Made by a program: the position numbers and the translations under genes
The notes under the pieces: model-generated
The model's database searches: none
What the model saw: only the letters and a program-made list of their open reading frames with translations
Told to the model about the DNA's origin: nothing
Assembly: GCA_035760665.1 (NCBI GenBank)
Contig: DASTSN010000108.1
Span: 4,859-68,858 of the forward strand
DNA length: 64,000 bases
From: DASTSN01 sp035760665
Lineage (GTDB): Bacteria > Bacteroidota > Bacteroidia > Chitinophagales > Chitinophagaceae
Reading direction: 5' to 3'
Shown: positions 38,187-46,958 of the stretch, piece after piece
How the letters are laid out: each line of letters opens with the position of its first letter
How positions within the stretch are numbered: the stretch's first letter is position 1

Positions 38187-39320
38187 TTATTTTGTCAAGC
38201 GGCCTTTCCACTCATAGCTCGCCGTTTGCCCAAGTAATCCTGCCACAACGGTATAAAAAAAATGTAATGGCTGCAGGAGGAAAAATTTTTTCAGTAAAGA
38301 TGTTTTTTTAAAAAAAACGGAAACCGAATAAACAAAAGGCAGTTCAATGATTGTTTTCGCCACCCATCCGCCAAGGAAAACAATCCAGTAAAAAGGATCA
38401 AAAAAACCTGCAACTAACAAAACGGGGAAGCAACAATTGAATAAATACACCAGCAGTAATACCAGGAAAATCAGGTTGTTTTTATAACGGGTTGCTTTAC
38501 TGGCCCAGCGGATGCGTTGCTGGAAAAACAACTGCACGGTGGTGGCCGGCTGCGTGGATATCACAGCTCCCGGCGATTTCAGGTAATGAATCCTGTCTGG
38601 ATATTTTCTCCATATTTTTTGCAGTAGTAGCATATCGTCGCCGGAAGCAATATCGTCAATACCGGCAAAGCCATCTACTTCAAAAAAAACTGTGCGTTCA
38701 TACGCAAGGTTTGCACCGTTGCACATCGGGTACAAATGCCGATGAACCGCCACACCTGTAATACCCTGCAAGGTCAGAAAATCAATGGACTGGAATCGCT
38801 GCAATAGGGAATGATTGTACTCCATCGCCACTGGAGCTGCGATGAAAACAGCACCGGTGGCTTCTTTAAAAGCGGCGAGCTGCGACAGCCATTGCGATGG
38901 AGCAAAACAATCTGCATCGGTTGTAACAATCAGCTCACCTGTCGCATTACGAATACCGGTTTCAATAGCCTTTTTTTTATAGGCATGCAGCCCGTCTTCC
39001 TTGAGCTGCAATAGCCGAACGTGCTGAAATTGCTGAACGATCGATACAGTGTTATCTGAAGAGTGATCATCCACGACGATGACTTCAAAAAGGCTTGCGG
39101 GATAGCTTTGCTGCTGCAGGGATTGCAGCAGGTGCCCGATATTTTTTTCTTCATTACGGGCAGCAATGATTACCGAGATTTTGGTGGTTGGTTGACGGAT
39201 GCCAGGCGAATAAACGGGAATTTTTTTCCAGCAGAAATAATAATACAAAATCAAAATGGCGTAAACCGTAAACAGCAATATGGTAATCAGCAATAGGATC
39301 ATTTGTTGAGTTGCCGGCAA
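38187..39320 (-). CDS. Family 2 glycosyltransferase, membrane-bound
   Basis: 377 residues. N-terminal span (8-30), GT-A domain: ISVIIAARNEEKNIGHLLQ, VVDDHSSDNTV, the DxD-type TTDADC, and QQRIRWASKATRY at the C-terminal active-site end, then three or four spans. It should transfer a sugar from an activated donor at the cytoplasmic face, to a lipid or growing glycan. Sits 15 bp from the hydrolase gene and 31 bp from the permease gene, all on the minus strand. Confidence 0.88.
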   Translation of the reverse strand: MPATQQMILLLITILLFTVYAILILYYYFCWKKIPVYSPGIRQPTTKISVIIAARNEEKNIGHLLQSLQQQSYPASLFEVIVVDDHSSDNTVSIVQQFQHVRLLQLKEDGLHAYKKKAIETGIRNATGELIVTTDADCFAPSQWLSQLAAFKEATGAVFIAAPVAMEYNHSLLQRFQSIDFLTLQGITGVAVHRHLYPMCNGANLAYERTVFFEVDGFAGIDDIASGDDMLLLQKIWRKYPDRIHYLKSPGAVISTQPATTVQLFFQQRIRWASKATRYKNNLIFLVLLLVYLFNCCFPVLLVAGFFDPFYWIVFLGGWVAKTIIELPFVYSVSVFFKKTSLLKKFFLLQPLHFFYTVVAGLLGQTASYEWKGRLTK

Positions 39321-39335
39321 ATCTACTCATTGCGG

Positions 39336-40142
39336 TTAGTCCAGCAAAGCCGGTAAGATCTCATGAATATGTTTGGCATTTAAGACCTGGTGACCCGAAT
39401 GGATAAGCGAAATGCTGCAATTTGCCTCCATTCCTTTCCTGAATTTCTCGCCCCGTACAGGCAGAATGATCCGGTCGTGCATACCATAGAGCAGAAAACA
39501 GCGGGTATTTTTTTGAATAAGCAGCCTTTTAATCAGTGGCAGGTTCGGTTGTACTTTCCTTAGGGTTATCCAGCGTTCATATAATGCCTGCCGGACGTTT
39601 TCATCGCCAATGTAATGATTGACAAACTTGAAAATACTGGTGTTTACCAGTTTTAATTGATTGAGCCATTTAAGCAGCATAAAAAACCAGCCTGGGTGTT
39701 GCATTGTGAAGTGGAAGAGATGTCTGCCCAGGCTGTTTTGTGTCGCCAGCCGGTACCAAAAATTCACTTTCAGTCCGTCCGGTGCCAGTAACAGCAATCT
39801 TGCTGGCAATCCGCCCCATTGCTCATAGAGCGATAGGGCCATCCTGCCCCCCAGGCTGTAACCAATCAATGCAGGGCGGGAATAGGTACTGGGTATAATA
39901 CGCTGAACGATTGCCAGCAGATCGTCCGGGTGAAAAACAAGACCTTCGTTCCATTCTGTTTGCCCATGAAAGGGAAGATCAATTGCATAAAACGTGTATT
40001 GGTGACCGGCCTCATGTTCGAGGAACGAGAAACTATCCGACTGCTCCCCGTAACCATGAAAACAGATGGCCGGAATTTCACCCCTTCCGAAAACCAGGTA
40101 ATGGATTTGGGACTGTTTATAAGGTAGAAAAACTGACCGCAC
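39336..40142 (-). CDS. Alpha/beta hydrolase, cytoplasmic
   Basis: 268 residues from a GTG at 40142-40140. The frame is open to an ATG at 40226, but that start lies beyond the divergent MarR gene's start and its 28 extra residues do not look like a hydrolase, so I chose the GTG. Markers: AICFHGYGEQSD, nucleophile elbow GYSLGG, acid in LLYGMHDRII and late His in HSGHQVLN. First gene of a minus-strand unit with the glycosyltransferase and permease. Function unknown beyond the fold. Confidence 0.82.
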   Translation of the reverse strand: MRSVFLPYKQSQIHYLVFGRGEIPAICFHGYGEQSDSFSFLEHEAGHQYTFYAIDLPFHGQTEWNEGLVFHPDDLLAIVQRIIPSTYSRPALIGYSLGGRMALSLYEQWGGLPARLLLLAPDGLKVNFWYRLATQNSLGRHLFHFTMQHPGWFFMLLKWLNQLKLVNTSIFKFVNHYIGDENVRQALYERWITLRKVQPNLPLIKRLLIQKNTRCFLLYGMHDRIILPVRGEKFRKGMEANCSISLIHSGHQVLNAKHIHEILPALLD

Positions 40143-40167
40143 CCTGGGATAATTTTTAAAAAAACTA

Positions 40168-40219
40168 TTTGACCAACTAAAGATAATGATTAATTTTGGA
40201 TAGTTGCACAAACAACTAT
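40168..40219 (+). promoter_or_regulatory. MarR gene promoter overlapped by a dyad operator
   Basis: TTTG (40168-40171), 19-bp spacer, TAATTTTG (40191-40198): a perfect Bacteroidota promoter. Right after it, ATAGTTG (40200-40206) and CAACTAT (40213-40219) form a perfect 7-bp inverted repeat with a 6-bp spacer, ending at the base before the MarR ATG. It would cover the transcription start, so it is a likely autorepression operator. The dyad also lies close to the start region of the divergent hydrolase gene. Confidence 0.7.
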
Positions 40220-40660
40220 ATGTCAAACAACCAATTTAAAAAAGGAGAGCTGTATAGTTTTATCACGGGCAAAGCCTCTACCGCGATAGCCCGCCGGCTG
40301 CAAAAGAAATTTAATGTAGCCGGGCTGAACCTGACAATTGAACAATGGAGTGTGCTGTATCATTTATGGAAGGAGGATGGAAAAAGCCAGCAGGAGTTGT
40401 GTAATGCTACTTTTCGCGATAAGCCCAGTATAACAAGGCTGGTAGATAACCTGGAAAAACTAAACCTGGTGAAACGGGTGCCGGCAGAAAATGACCGTCG
40501 TATAAACCTGATTTTCCTGACCAGGCAGGCACTGAAGCTGCAGGAGGAAACCATGCAACTGGCAGAAGCAACACTGAACGAAGCATTAACCGGTGTGCCG
40601 GCAGAAAAAATTGACGTATGTAAAGAAGTGTTGCAGATTGTATACGACAACCTGAAATAA
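40220..40660 (+). CDS. MarR family transcriptional regulator
   Basis: 146 residues from ATG 40220. Winged helix: LTIEQWSVLYHLWKEDGKSQ, recognition helix DKPSITRLVDNLEKLNLV and wing KRVPAENDRRINLIFLT with the conserved D-R-R. Helical dimerisation ends flank it. Likely a repressor that responds to a small aromatic or lipid-like compound; targets probably include its own promoter and the divergent hydrolase unit. Confidence 0.92.
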   Translation: MSNNQFKKGELYSFITGKASTAIARRLQKKFNVAGLNLTIEQWSVLYHLWKEDGKSQQELCNATFRDKPSITRLVDNLEKLNLVKRVPAENDRRINLIFLTRQALKLQEETMQLAEATLNEALTGVPAEKIDVCKEVLQIVYDNLK

Positions 40661-40758
40661 CAAACAGTTCTTTCTAATAGCAAACAGATAATCTTTTAAC
40701 AATTCCTGTCCGTTAGATTCCGTCAAGGCAATGAGAGCGGGCAGTAAAATTATTTTTT

Positions 40759-42552
40759 ATGGGCACCGCAGTACAAAACAGTACCGCCCTGAAGGGTGGT
40801 GAGTGGCTGGTAAAAGAATCCGTTGCCGCTGAAACTTTTATCCCGGAAGATTTTTCAGAAGAGCAACTCATGATCCGCGACATGTGTAACCAGTTTTTGG
40901 AAAGGGAAGTAATTCCTCTGCTGGACCGTATAGATGCATTGGAACCAGGCCTGATGCGCTCCTTATTACAAAAAGCAGGTGAACAGGGTTTACTGGCAGT
41001 ATCTTTCCCCGAAGAATACGGAGGGCTAGGCAAAGATTTTATTACCTCTACCATTGTCAACGATTACCTTGGTGCCGGGCACTCTTTCTCGGTTGCCATA
41101 GCAGCACATACCGGTATCGGCACTCTTCCTATTTTATACTTCGGCACACCGGAGCAAAAAGCAAAGTATTTACCCAAATTAATCAGCGGCGAATGGGCTG
41201 GCGCTTACGGGCTAACGGAACCCAATAGTGGCAGTGATGCGCTGGGCGCTAAAACAACTGCTAAGCTAAGTGCAGATGGAAAATACTATTTGCTAAACGG
41301 TCAAAAGTGCTGGATTACCAATGGCGGCTTTGCAGATGTGTATACCGTATTTGCAAAAATAGATGGTGATAAATTCTCTGCGTTTATTGTTGAACGTGGT
41401 ACAGAGGGCTTCACCCAGGGACCGGAGGAACATAAAATGGGGATTAAGGGTTCCTCCACCGTGCAGTTGTATTTTCAGGATTGCAAAGTACCGGTTGAAA
41501 ATTTGCTGGGAGAAATTGGAAAAGGGCACCGGATTGCATTCAACATCCTGAATATCGGCCGGCTGAAATTATGTGCTGCTGCGCTGGGTGGTTCCAAAAG
41601 GGCGTTAACAGAAACAGTGAATTATGCCATTACCAGAGAGCAGTTTAAACAACCCATTGCCAATTTTGGCGCCATCAAGCATAAACTGGCAGAAATGGCA
41701 ATTCGTGTTTTTGCCGGGGAAAGTGCCCTTTACCGAACAGCCAAGTGGATTAATGAAAAAGAACACACTTTACTGGACGAAGGGAAACCCTTTAACGAAG
41801 CCTTACTGGGCGGTGCCGAAGAATACGCCATTGAATGTGCAATGCTGAAAGTTTATGGCAGTGAAGCACTGGATTTTGTGGTGGATGAAGGTGTACAGGT
41901 ACATGGTGGAAATGGATTCAGCGCTGAGTATAATATATCAAGGGCTTACCGTGATAGCCGCATTAACAGGATTTATGAAGGTACGAATGAAATCAATCGC
42001 CTGCTCACACTGGATATGACGCTGAAGAGAGCTATGCAGGGACGGCTTGACCTGATGGGACCGGCCATGAATATCCAGAAAGAACTCATGAGCATCCCTG
42101 ATTTTGGCGACAACGATGAGGCGCTTTTTGCAAAAGAAAAAAAATTAATTGCCGGGTTTAAAAAAGCCATTTTACTGACAGCCGGTGCTGCCGTGCAGAA
42201 ACTGATGATGAAAGTTGAAAATGAACAGGAAGTGCTGATGAATGTAGCCGACATGGCAATACAAACCTTTCATGCAGAAAGTATGCTGCTGCGGGTAATG
42301 AAACTGGTGGAACAACAAGGTGAGGCTGCATGCGGCATACAAGTGGACATGATGCGCACCTACTTGTACGATGCGGCCGATAAGATTCACAAGTCGGGAA
42401 AAGATGCCGTAAATGCTTTTGCAGGAGGAGACGAGCAGCGCATGATACTAATGGGTATAAAGCGTTTCACCAAGGCCGAGCCGTTTAACAGTAAGGATGC
42501 ACGGCGGCGGATTGCCGATAAATTAATCAGCGAAAAACGGTACTGCTTCTAA
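40759..42552 (+). CDS. Acyl-CoA dehydrogenase
   Basis: 597 residues, longer than the classical ~380-residue enzyme because of a C-terminal helical extension (from about residue 430), as in the very-long-chain and related branches. FAD and substrate motifs: AYGLTEPNSGSDA, CWITNGG, and the catalytic-base region IYEGTNEINR. It oxidises acyl-CoA to enoyl-CoA in beta-oxidation, passing electrons to ETF. The family is clear; chain length is inferred. Its stop overlaps the convergent gene by four bases. Confidence 0.92.
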   Translation: MGTAVQNSTALKGGEWLVKESVAAETFIPEDFSEEQLMIRDMCNQFLEREVIPLLDRIDALEPGLMRSLLQKAGEQGLLAVSFPEEYGGLGKDFITSTIVNDYLGAGHSFSVAIAAHTGIGTLPILYFGTPEQKAKYLPKLISGEWAGAYGLTEPNSGSDALGAKTTAKLSADGKYYLLNGQKCWITNGGFADVYTVFAKIDGDKFSAFIVERGTEGFTQGPEEHKMGIKGSSTVQLYFQDCKVPVENLLGEIGKGHRIAFNILNIGRLKLCAAALGGSKRALTETVNYAITREQFKQPIANFGAIKHKLAEMAIRVFAGESALYRTAKWINEKEHTLLDEGKPFNEALLGGAEEYAIECAMLKVYGSEALDFVVDEGVQVHGGNGFSAEYNISRAYRDSRINRIYEGTNEINRLLTLDMTLKRAMQGRLDLMGPAMNIQKELMSIPDFGDNDEALFAKEKKLIAGFKKAILLTAGAAVQKLMMKVENEQEVLMNVADMAIQTFHAESMLLRVMKLVEQQGEAACGIQVDMMRTYLYDAADKIHKSGKDAVNAFAGGDEQRMILMGIKRFTKAEPFNSKDARRRIADKLISEKRYCF

Positions 42553-43301
42553 ATCAATTCTTCTTCGTCTTCCAGTGAACCGGCTGTTTCTTTGGGGACA
42601 GTCGGTTTTTCATCTGGGTATAACAGGCTTAATTCTTTGCGGGCAATTTTTAATTCTGCCAGCTCCCGAAAGCGTTTCTTTTCAAAAAGTAGGCCGGCCG
42701 ACAATAATGCGGAAGCAAAAGTGGATACCAGGTAAAATACCAGGAAGGTGTTTTTCGTATCGTTTGTTTTGAAAACAAAAAAGAACAGGTAAAGAATCAG
42801 GAAACCGCCATAAGAAAATAGCGTGGAAGCAATCATTAATGCTTTACCCGGCGACTTACCATGCTGCACAACTGCTTCAATTTGTTGTATAAAAAAACGG
42901 ATACTCAACGATAATATTACAACAATGCCAGGACCCAGTACCAGCGTGATGGCTTGGAGATTTATGCCCAGTATTGCTACTGCTACCACTTCAAATGCAA
43001 TAAATCCCATAATACCATACAGTATTTTCTTACGTAGTGCCTGTGACCTTGTAAAATAAAGCAGGTAGAATAATGTAAGAGGTGCATCAAGAAAGTTGTT
43101 GCTGTATCCGGCAAATTTGACAATTGATGCAGTAGGTGTGATAATATTTTCTGTCATCAGGTTACAAACTAAGGCAATGCTGTAATAAACAAGTAAAGCC
43201 AGCAGGCTTTTGTTATTATACATTCGCAACAGGATGATCAGGGCAACCGGGATAAATAAAGCTGCCGTCGACACATACCCCATTATATGGTTCCAGCTCA
43301 T
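42549..43301 (-). CDS. Seven-span membrane protein of unknown function
   Basis: 250 residues with seven regular hydrophobic spans (first at about 8-25, last at about 183-205), a short N-terminus and a charged cytoplasmic tail (RFRELAELKIARKELSLLYPDEK ... DEEELI, shown in part). No enzymatic motif is seen. The layout resembles the membrane part of 7TM-type sensors found in Bacteroidota, but no signalling domain is attached. Function unknown. Confidence 0.75.
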   Translation of the reverse strand: MSWNHIMGYVSTAALFIPVALIILLRMYNNKSLLALLVYYSIALVCNLMTENIITPTASIVKFAGYSNNFLDAPLTLFYLLYFTRSQALRKKILYGIMGFIAFEVVAVAILGINLQAITLVLGPGIVVILSLSIRFFIQQIEAVVQHGKSPGKALMIASTLFSYGGFLILYLFFFVFKTNDTKNTFLVFYLVSTFASALLSAGLLFEKKRFRELAELKIARKELSLLYPDEKPTVPKETAGSLEDEEELI

Positions 43302-43425
43302 AGGTTAGTTCTTTTTCTGTAGGATAAGGATTTTAGTTTCTCATCGTAAAATTAACGATTGATTTATGCACATAGTGTTTGATTTCAACGCTTTGTTCCA
43401 AAATTCAGTAAAATCTCAAAATGCC

Positions 43426-43441
43426 ACCGTATTAATACGGT
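43426..43441. promoter_or_regulatory. Perfect 16-bp palindrome upstream of the amidase gene
   Basis: ACCGTATTAATACGGT reads the same on both strands. It lies 36 bp before the amidase ATG, in a 176-bp spacer between divergent genes. Probably an operator; no regulator gene is adjacent. Confidence 0.5.
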
Positions 43442-43477
43442 AAGCCTGCACAAGGGTTTTTATGTTACCTTGGTTTT

Positions 43478-44644
43478 ATGAAAACAATTTTTTCCCTATT
43501 ATGTCTGTTACCTTGCATACTGCTGCGTTCTCAGCCAACCGATTATCCTATTATGGGCGGAAAGACCACCGGTCCCTTGCCCTACCTCGAGTACGGCCTC
43601 GGAAGTGACAGGCTTGGTGGTGCAAAAATGACTTACCTGGACACGAATGTGGTGGTTAATGTTACCGACAGTGTGGGCGATAAATATAAAATTCGACTGT
43701 CGAAAAACCATATGGCATTTCTGCCAAAGGAAAATTTTAAACAAGATACTGCAGTTGTATTCCGGCCATATTATTTAACCGGCAGCTGGAAAGTGTTTGG
43801 GGATGATCAGTATGATTACGTAACAGTTGCCCTGGATGAAAAACTTCCCTACAGCAGCCGGCAGGAGATCAATCCGTCCAGGATCGTCGTAGATATTTAT
43901 GGGGTTACCAGCAATACAAACTGGATTACCCAACTCTCAACAGTCAAAGAGATAAAGAATGCCTATTATGAACAGCCGGAAGATGATGTGTTTCGCATGA
44001 TTATCGAATTAAAACACCGGCAGCACTGGGGCTATAGTATTTATTACGAGGAAAATAAATTGGTGCTGCGGGTAAAACGGCAACCTTCGGTTCTCTCTTT
44101 GGCTAACATGAAAATAGCCGTGGATGCGGGCCATGGCGGAGAAAATGAAGGTGCAAGCGGTGCGAAAACAGCAATACTGGAAAAAGATTACACCTTAAAA
44201 ATCGCTAAAGAACTGAAAAACGCATTGCTAAAAGAAAAAGCGCATGTGTTTATGACCCGTGAAAAAGATACAACGCTGAGTATGGTGGAACGTATCAGCA
44301 TGCTGAAACAAGCGGAACCTGATTTTTTGATCAGCATTCATTTAAATTCTTCCGGCGAAGACACGGTAAAAGGTGTGAGTACCTATTATCGTTATATTGG
44401 TTTTCGTCCGCTAACACAATTTATATTAAAACGTATGCTGGAGTTAAGGCTAAACGAGTTTGGCAATGTAGGAAGTTTTAATTTTTCACTCAGTGGCCCG
44501 ACCGATTATCCCAATTGCCTGGTGGAAGTGGCTTTCCTCAGCAATAAGGAAGATGAAAGGAGAATCCGTACAACAGCTTTTCAGAAAGCGGTGGCGGCAA
44601 AAATTGTACAGGGGATTAAAGACTGGCTGCGATCGCTGAACTGA
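43478..44644 (+). CDS. N-acetylmuramoyl-L-alanine amidase (Amidase_3), exported
   Basis: 388 residues with a signal peptide. Residues 25-195 form an SH3-like plus AMIN-like region (YSSRQEINPSRIVVDIYGVT), a cell-wall targeting domain. The catalytic domain starts near 210: VDAGHGG with zinc His219, Glu in ILEKDYTL, SIHLNSS with the second His, and the catalytic Glu in CLVEVAFLSN. It cuts the bond between MurNAc and L-Ala in peptidoglycan and acts in the periplasm, typically in daughter-cell separation. Confidence 0.92.
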   Translation: MKTIFSLLCLLPCILLRSQPTDYPIMGGKTTGPLPYLEYGLGSDRLGGAKMTYLDTNVVVNVTDSVGDKYKIRLSKNHMAFLPKENFKQDTAVVFRPYYLTGSWKVFGDDQYDYVTVALDEKLPYSSRQEINPSRIVVDIYGVTSNTNWITQLSTVKEIKNAYYEQPEDDVFRMIIELKHRQHWGYSIYYEENKLVLRVKRQPSVLSLANMKIAVDAGHGGENEGASGAKTAILEKDYTLKIAKELKNALLKEKAHVFMTREKDTTLSMVERISMLKQAEPDFLISIHLNSSGEDTVKGVSTYYRYIGFRPLTQFILKRMLELRLNEFGNVGSFNFSLSGPTDYPNCLVEVAFLSNKEDERRIRTTAFQKAVAAKIVQGIKDWLRSLN

Positions 44645-45370
44645 TCATCTTTCAATATCTGCTGCAGCGGCTTCATCCAGGAACCAGTACAGTTCATCAT
44701 TATAAGGCTGAATAACCTGTGCCGGGTAAAGCCCGGGGTTATGCTCGCCATAAAGCACATGATACACAGAAGCTGCTTTGCTGCCGCCGCTCACGAGGAA
44801 TGCAATGCGGCGTGCCTGGTTTACTATTGGCGCTGTGAGTGTAATGCGAAATATTTTTTCCTGCTTCAGGTAAAAAGAGGTAACCCAGGCCTGCTTTTCC
44901 GTCACAATTTCATAACCTGGAAATAGCGATAAGGTATGTGCATTATCACCCAGGCCCAGGAGTACAAGATCAAATGTGTGTTTTTTCCCGTCAAAATACT
45001 GGTGCAATATATTTTCGTAAGCAGCAGCCGATGACGCCGGCTGGGTACCGGTTTGCATGATGTGTACCTGTTTTTCAGGAACTGGCACATGGGTAAGTAA
45101 AACGTCAAAAGCCATTTTTGCATTGTTACGATCATCCGTAAAAGGAACAAATCGTTCATCTCCCCAAAAAATATGGAGTTTTGACCAGTCAATTTTGTCC
45201 CTGTAGGCTTCAGAAGCAAGTAATGAAAATAATTTTTTCGGGGTGCTGCCGCCGGACAAGGCGATTGTAAACCGGTCTTTACTTTTAAGCGTATCGGATA
45301 TAAACTTTGTTATCCAGTCAGCAACCTGCTGGCTCAGTTCGTCGATATCTTTATAAACCGTCAGATGCAT
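44645..45370 (-). CDS. pgl: 6-phosphogluconolactonase
   Basis: 241 residues. FTIALSGGSTPKKLF, IFWGDERFVPF and GLGDNAHTLSLFPG are the three conserved blocks of the SOL/DevB-type enzyme. It hydrolyses 6-phosphogluconolactone in the oxidative pentose phosphate pathway. Third gene of gnd-zwf-pgl, 33 bp after zwf; its stop abuts that of the convergent amidase. Confidence 0.94.
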   Translation of the reverse strand: MHLTVYKDIDELSQQVADWITKFISDTLKSKDRFTIALSGGSTPKKLFSLLASEAYRDKIDWSKLHIFWGDERFVPFTDDRNNAKMAFDVLLTHVPVPEKQVHIMQTGTQPASSAAAYENILHQYFDGKKHTFDLVLLGLGDNAHTLSLFPGYEIVTEKQAWVTSFYLKQEKIFRITLTAPIVNQARRIAFLVSGGSKAASVYHVLYGEHNPGLYPAQVIQPYNDELYWFLDEAAAADIER

Positions 45371-45403
45371 CCGGTGTTTTTTTAACTGCCATTAATTTAA
45401 AAA

Positions 45404-46921
45404 TTATTCTTTGTTTTTTGGCGGCAATGTCACCCAGTTGTGCCCGTCCCGGGCAATCAATGCTTCTGCATCTTCCGGGCCCCAGGTGCCGGGTGAATAA
45501 TTGGGGAAATCAACGGGGGGCCTTGCCTGCCAGGCCTCCAGTATCGGGCTGATGACTTTCCAGGAAGCCTCCACCTGGTCGGCCCGCATAAATAATGTGG
45601 GATCCCCGGCAATAACGTCTTCCAGGAGTGTTTCATAAGCCTCAGGTTCATTATCGCCATAGGCTTCCGCATAACTGAAAACCATATCCACGGGATTTAA
45701 TATCATTTCCGGCCCGGGGCGTTTGGCCTGGAAGCGGATGCGGATACTCATTTCCGGCTGAATACTGAAGAGGAGCCGGTTAGGCCGCCAGGTTTCTGCC
45801 GCTTCCAGCGGGAAGGAATAATGGGGCGCTTCCTTGAATTGGATGGTGATCAACGTGGACTTTTCCTGCATATATTTCCCGGTGCGGATATAGAATGGTA
45901 CATTTTGCCAGCGCCAGTTATCTATGTAGAACTTGGCGGCTACAAATGTTTCTACCGGTGATTGAGGATTTACATTTTTTTCCTGCCGGTAACCCTGCAC
46001 TTCTTTGCCTTTCATCCACCCGGCTGCATATTGTCCGCGCACTGTATTGGGATGAACATTTTCCGGGCTGATTTTCCGGATGGCGTTGAGTACATCCACT
46101 TTCTTATTGCGAATTTCATTCGCGTCAAATGAAGTTGGTGCTTCCATGGCAATCATGCACAACAACTGAAGAATATGGTTTTGTACCATATCGCGCAAAG
46201 CCCCGGCCTGTTCGTAATAGCCGCCGCGTTCCTCCACGCCGACTGTTTCGGCCGCCGTGATCTGAACATGATCAATGTAGTTGCTGTTCCAGATGGGTTC
46301 AAATAATGCATTGGCAAACCGAAACGCCAGGATATTCTGTACCGTTTCTTTACCGAGGTAATGGTCAATGCGGAAAATCTGGTCTTCTTCAAACATGCCT
46401 TTCAGCAATTGGTTGAGAGCTACGGCACTTTGCAGGTCGTGCCCAAAAGGTTTTTCAAATACCATCCGTGTGTTTGTTGCGTCGGTACACAGCTTCTGTT
46501 CGGATAACTTTTGTGCAATAACCGGGGCCAGCTGCGGCGCAACGGCCATATAAAAAATGACAATTGGTTTTACCTTCCATTCGTCAGCCTTTGCATTAAT
46601 CCACGAAGCGATCTTTCCATAGGTTGCATTGTCATTCAGGTCCAGTTCATGATAAAGTACGCTGGATGAAAATTGTTTCCAGTGTCCATCGGGCTCGCCT
46701 TTACGCCGCGAAAATTGTTGCACACCTTCCAGCAGTTTATTCCTGTATTCATCGTCCGAGGTGAAACTTGTCCGGCCAACGCCAATGATGACAAACCGAT
46801 CGGGCAGGTACCCGTCAATAAACAAATTATACAGCGCCGGAATGAGTTTCCGGTTGGTTAGGTCCCCACTTCCACCAAAGATGAAAAGAATGGTAGGGGG
46901 GATGGATTTTTTGTCTTTCAT
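45404..46921 (-). CDS. zwf: Glucose-6-phosphate 1-dehydrogenase
   Basis: 505 residues from ATG 46919-46921 (MKDKKSIPPTILFIFGGSGD); the frame runs open into gnd but the extra 35 residues are not family-like. NADP-binding GGSGDLTNRK, catalytic RIDHYLGKETVQN, and RNKKVDVL. It makes 6-phosphogluconolactone and NADPH. 37 bp after gnd, 33 bp before pgl. Confidence 0.95.
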   Translation of the reverse strand: MKDKKSIPPTILFIFGGSGDLTNRKLIPALYNLFIDGYLPDRFVIIGVGRTSFTSDDEYRNKLLEGVQQFSRRKGEPDGHWKQFSSSVLYHELDLNDNATYGKIASWINAKADEWKVKPIVIFYMAVAPQLAPVIAQKLSEQKLCTDATNTRMVFEKPFGHDLQSAVALNQLLKGMFEEDQIFRIDHYLGKETVQNILAFRFANALFEPIWNSNYIDHVQITAAETVGVEERGGYYEQAGALRDMVQNHILQLLCMIAMEAPTSFDANEIRNKKVDVLNAIRKISPENVHPNTVRGQYAAGWMKGKEVQGYRQEKNVNPQSPVETFVAAKFYIDNWRWQNVPFYIRTGKYMQEKSTLITIQFKEAPHYSFPLEAAETWRPNRLLFSIQPEMSIRIRFQAKRPGPEMILNPVDMVFSYAEAYGDNEPEAYETLLEDVIAGDPTLFMRADQVEASWKVISPILEAWQARPPVDFPNYSPGTWGPEDAEALIARDGHNWVTLPPKNKE

Positions 46922-46958
46922 TGATTTGCAAATTGTTGAATGCCTGTGCGCAAATAGT

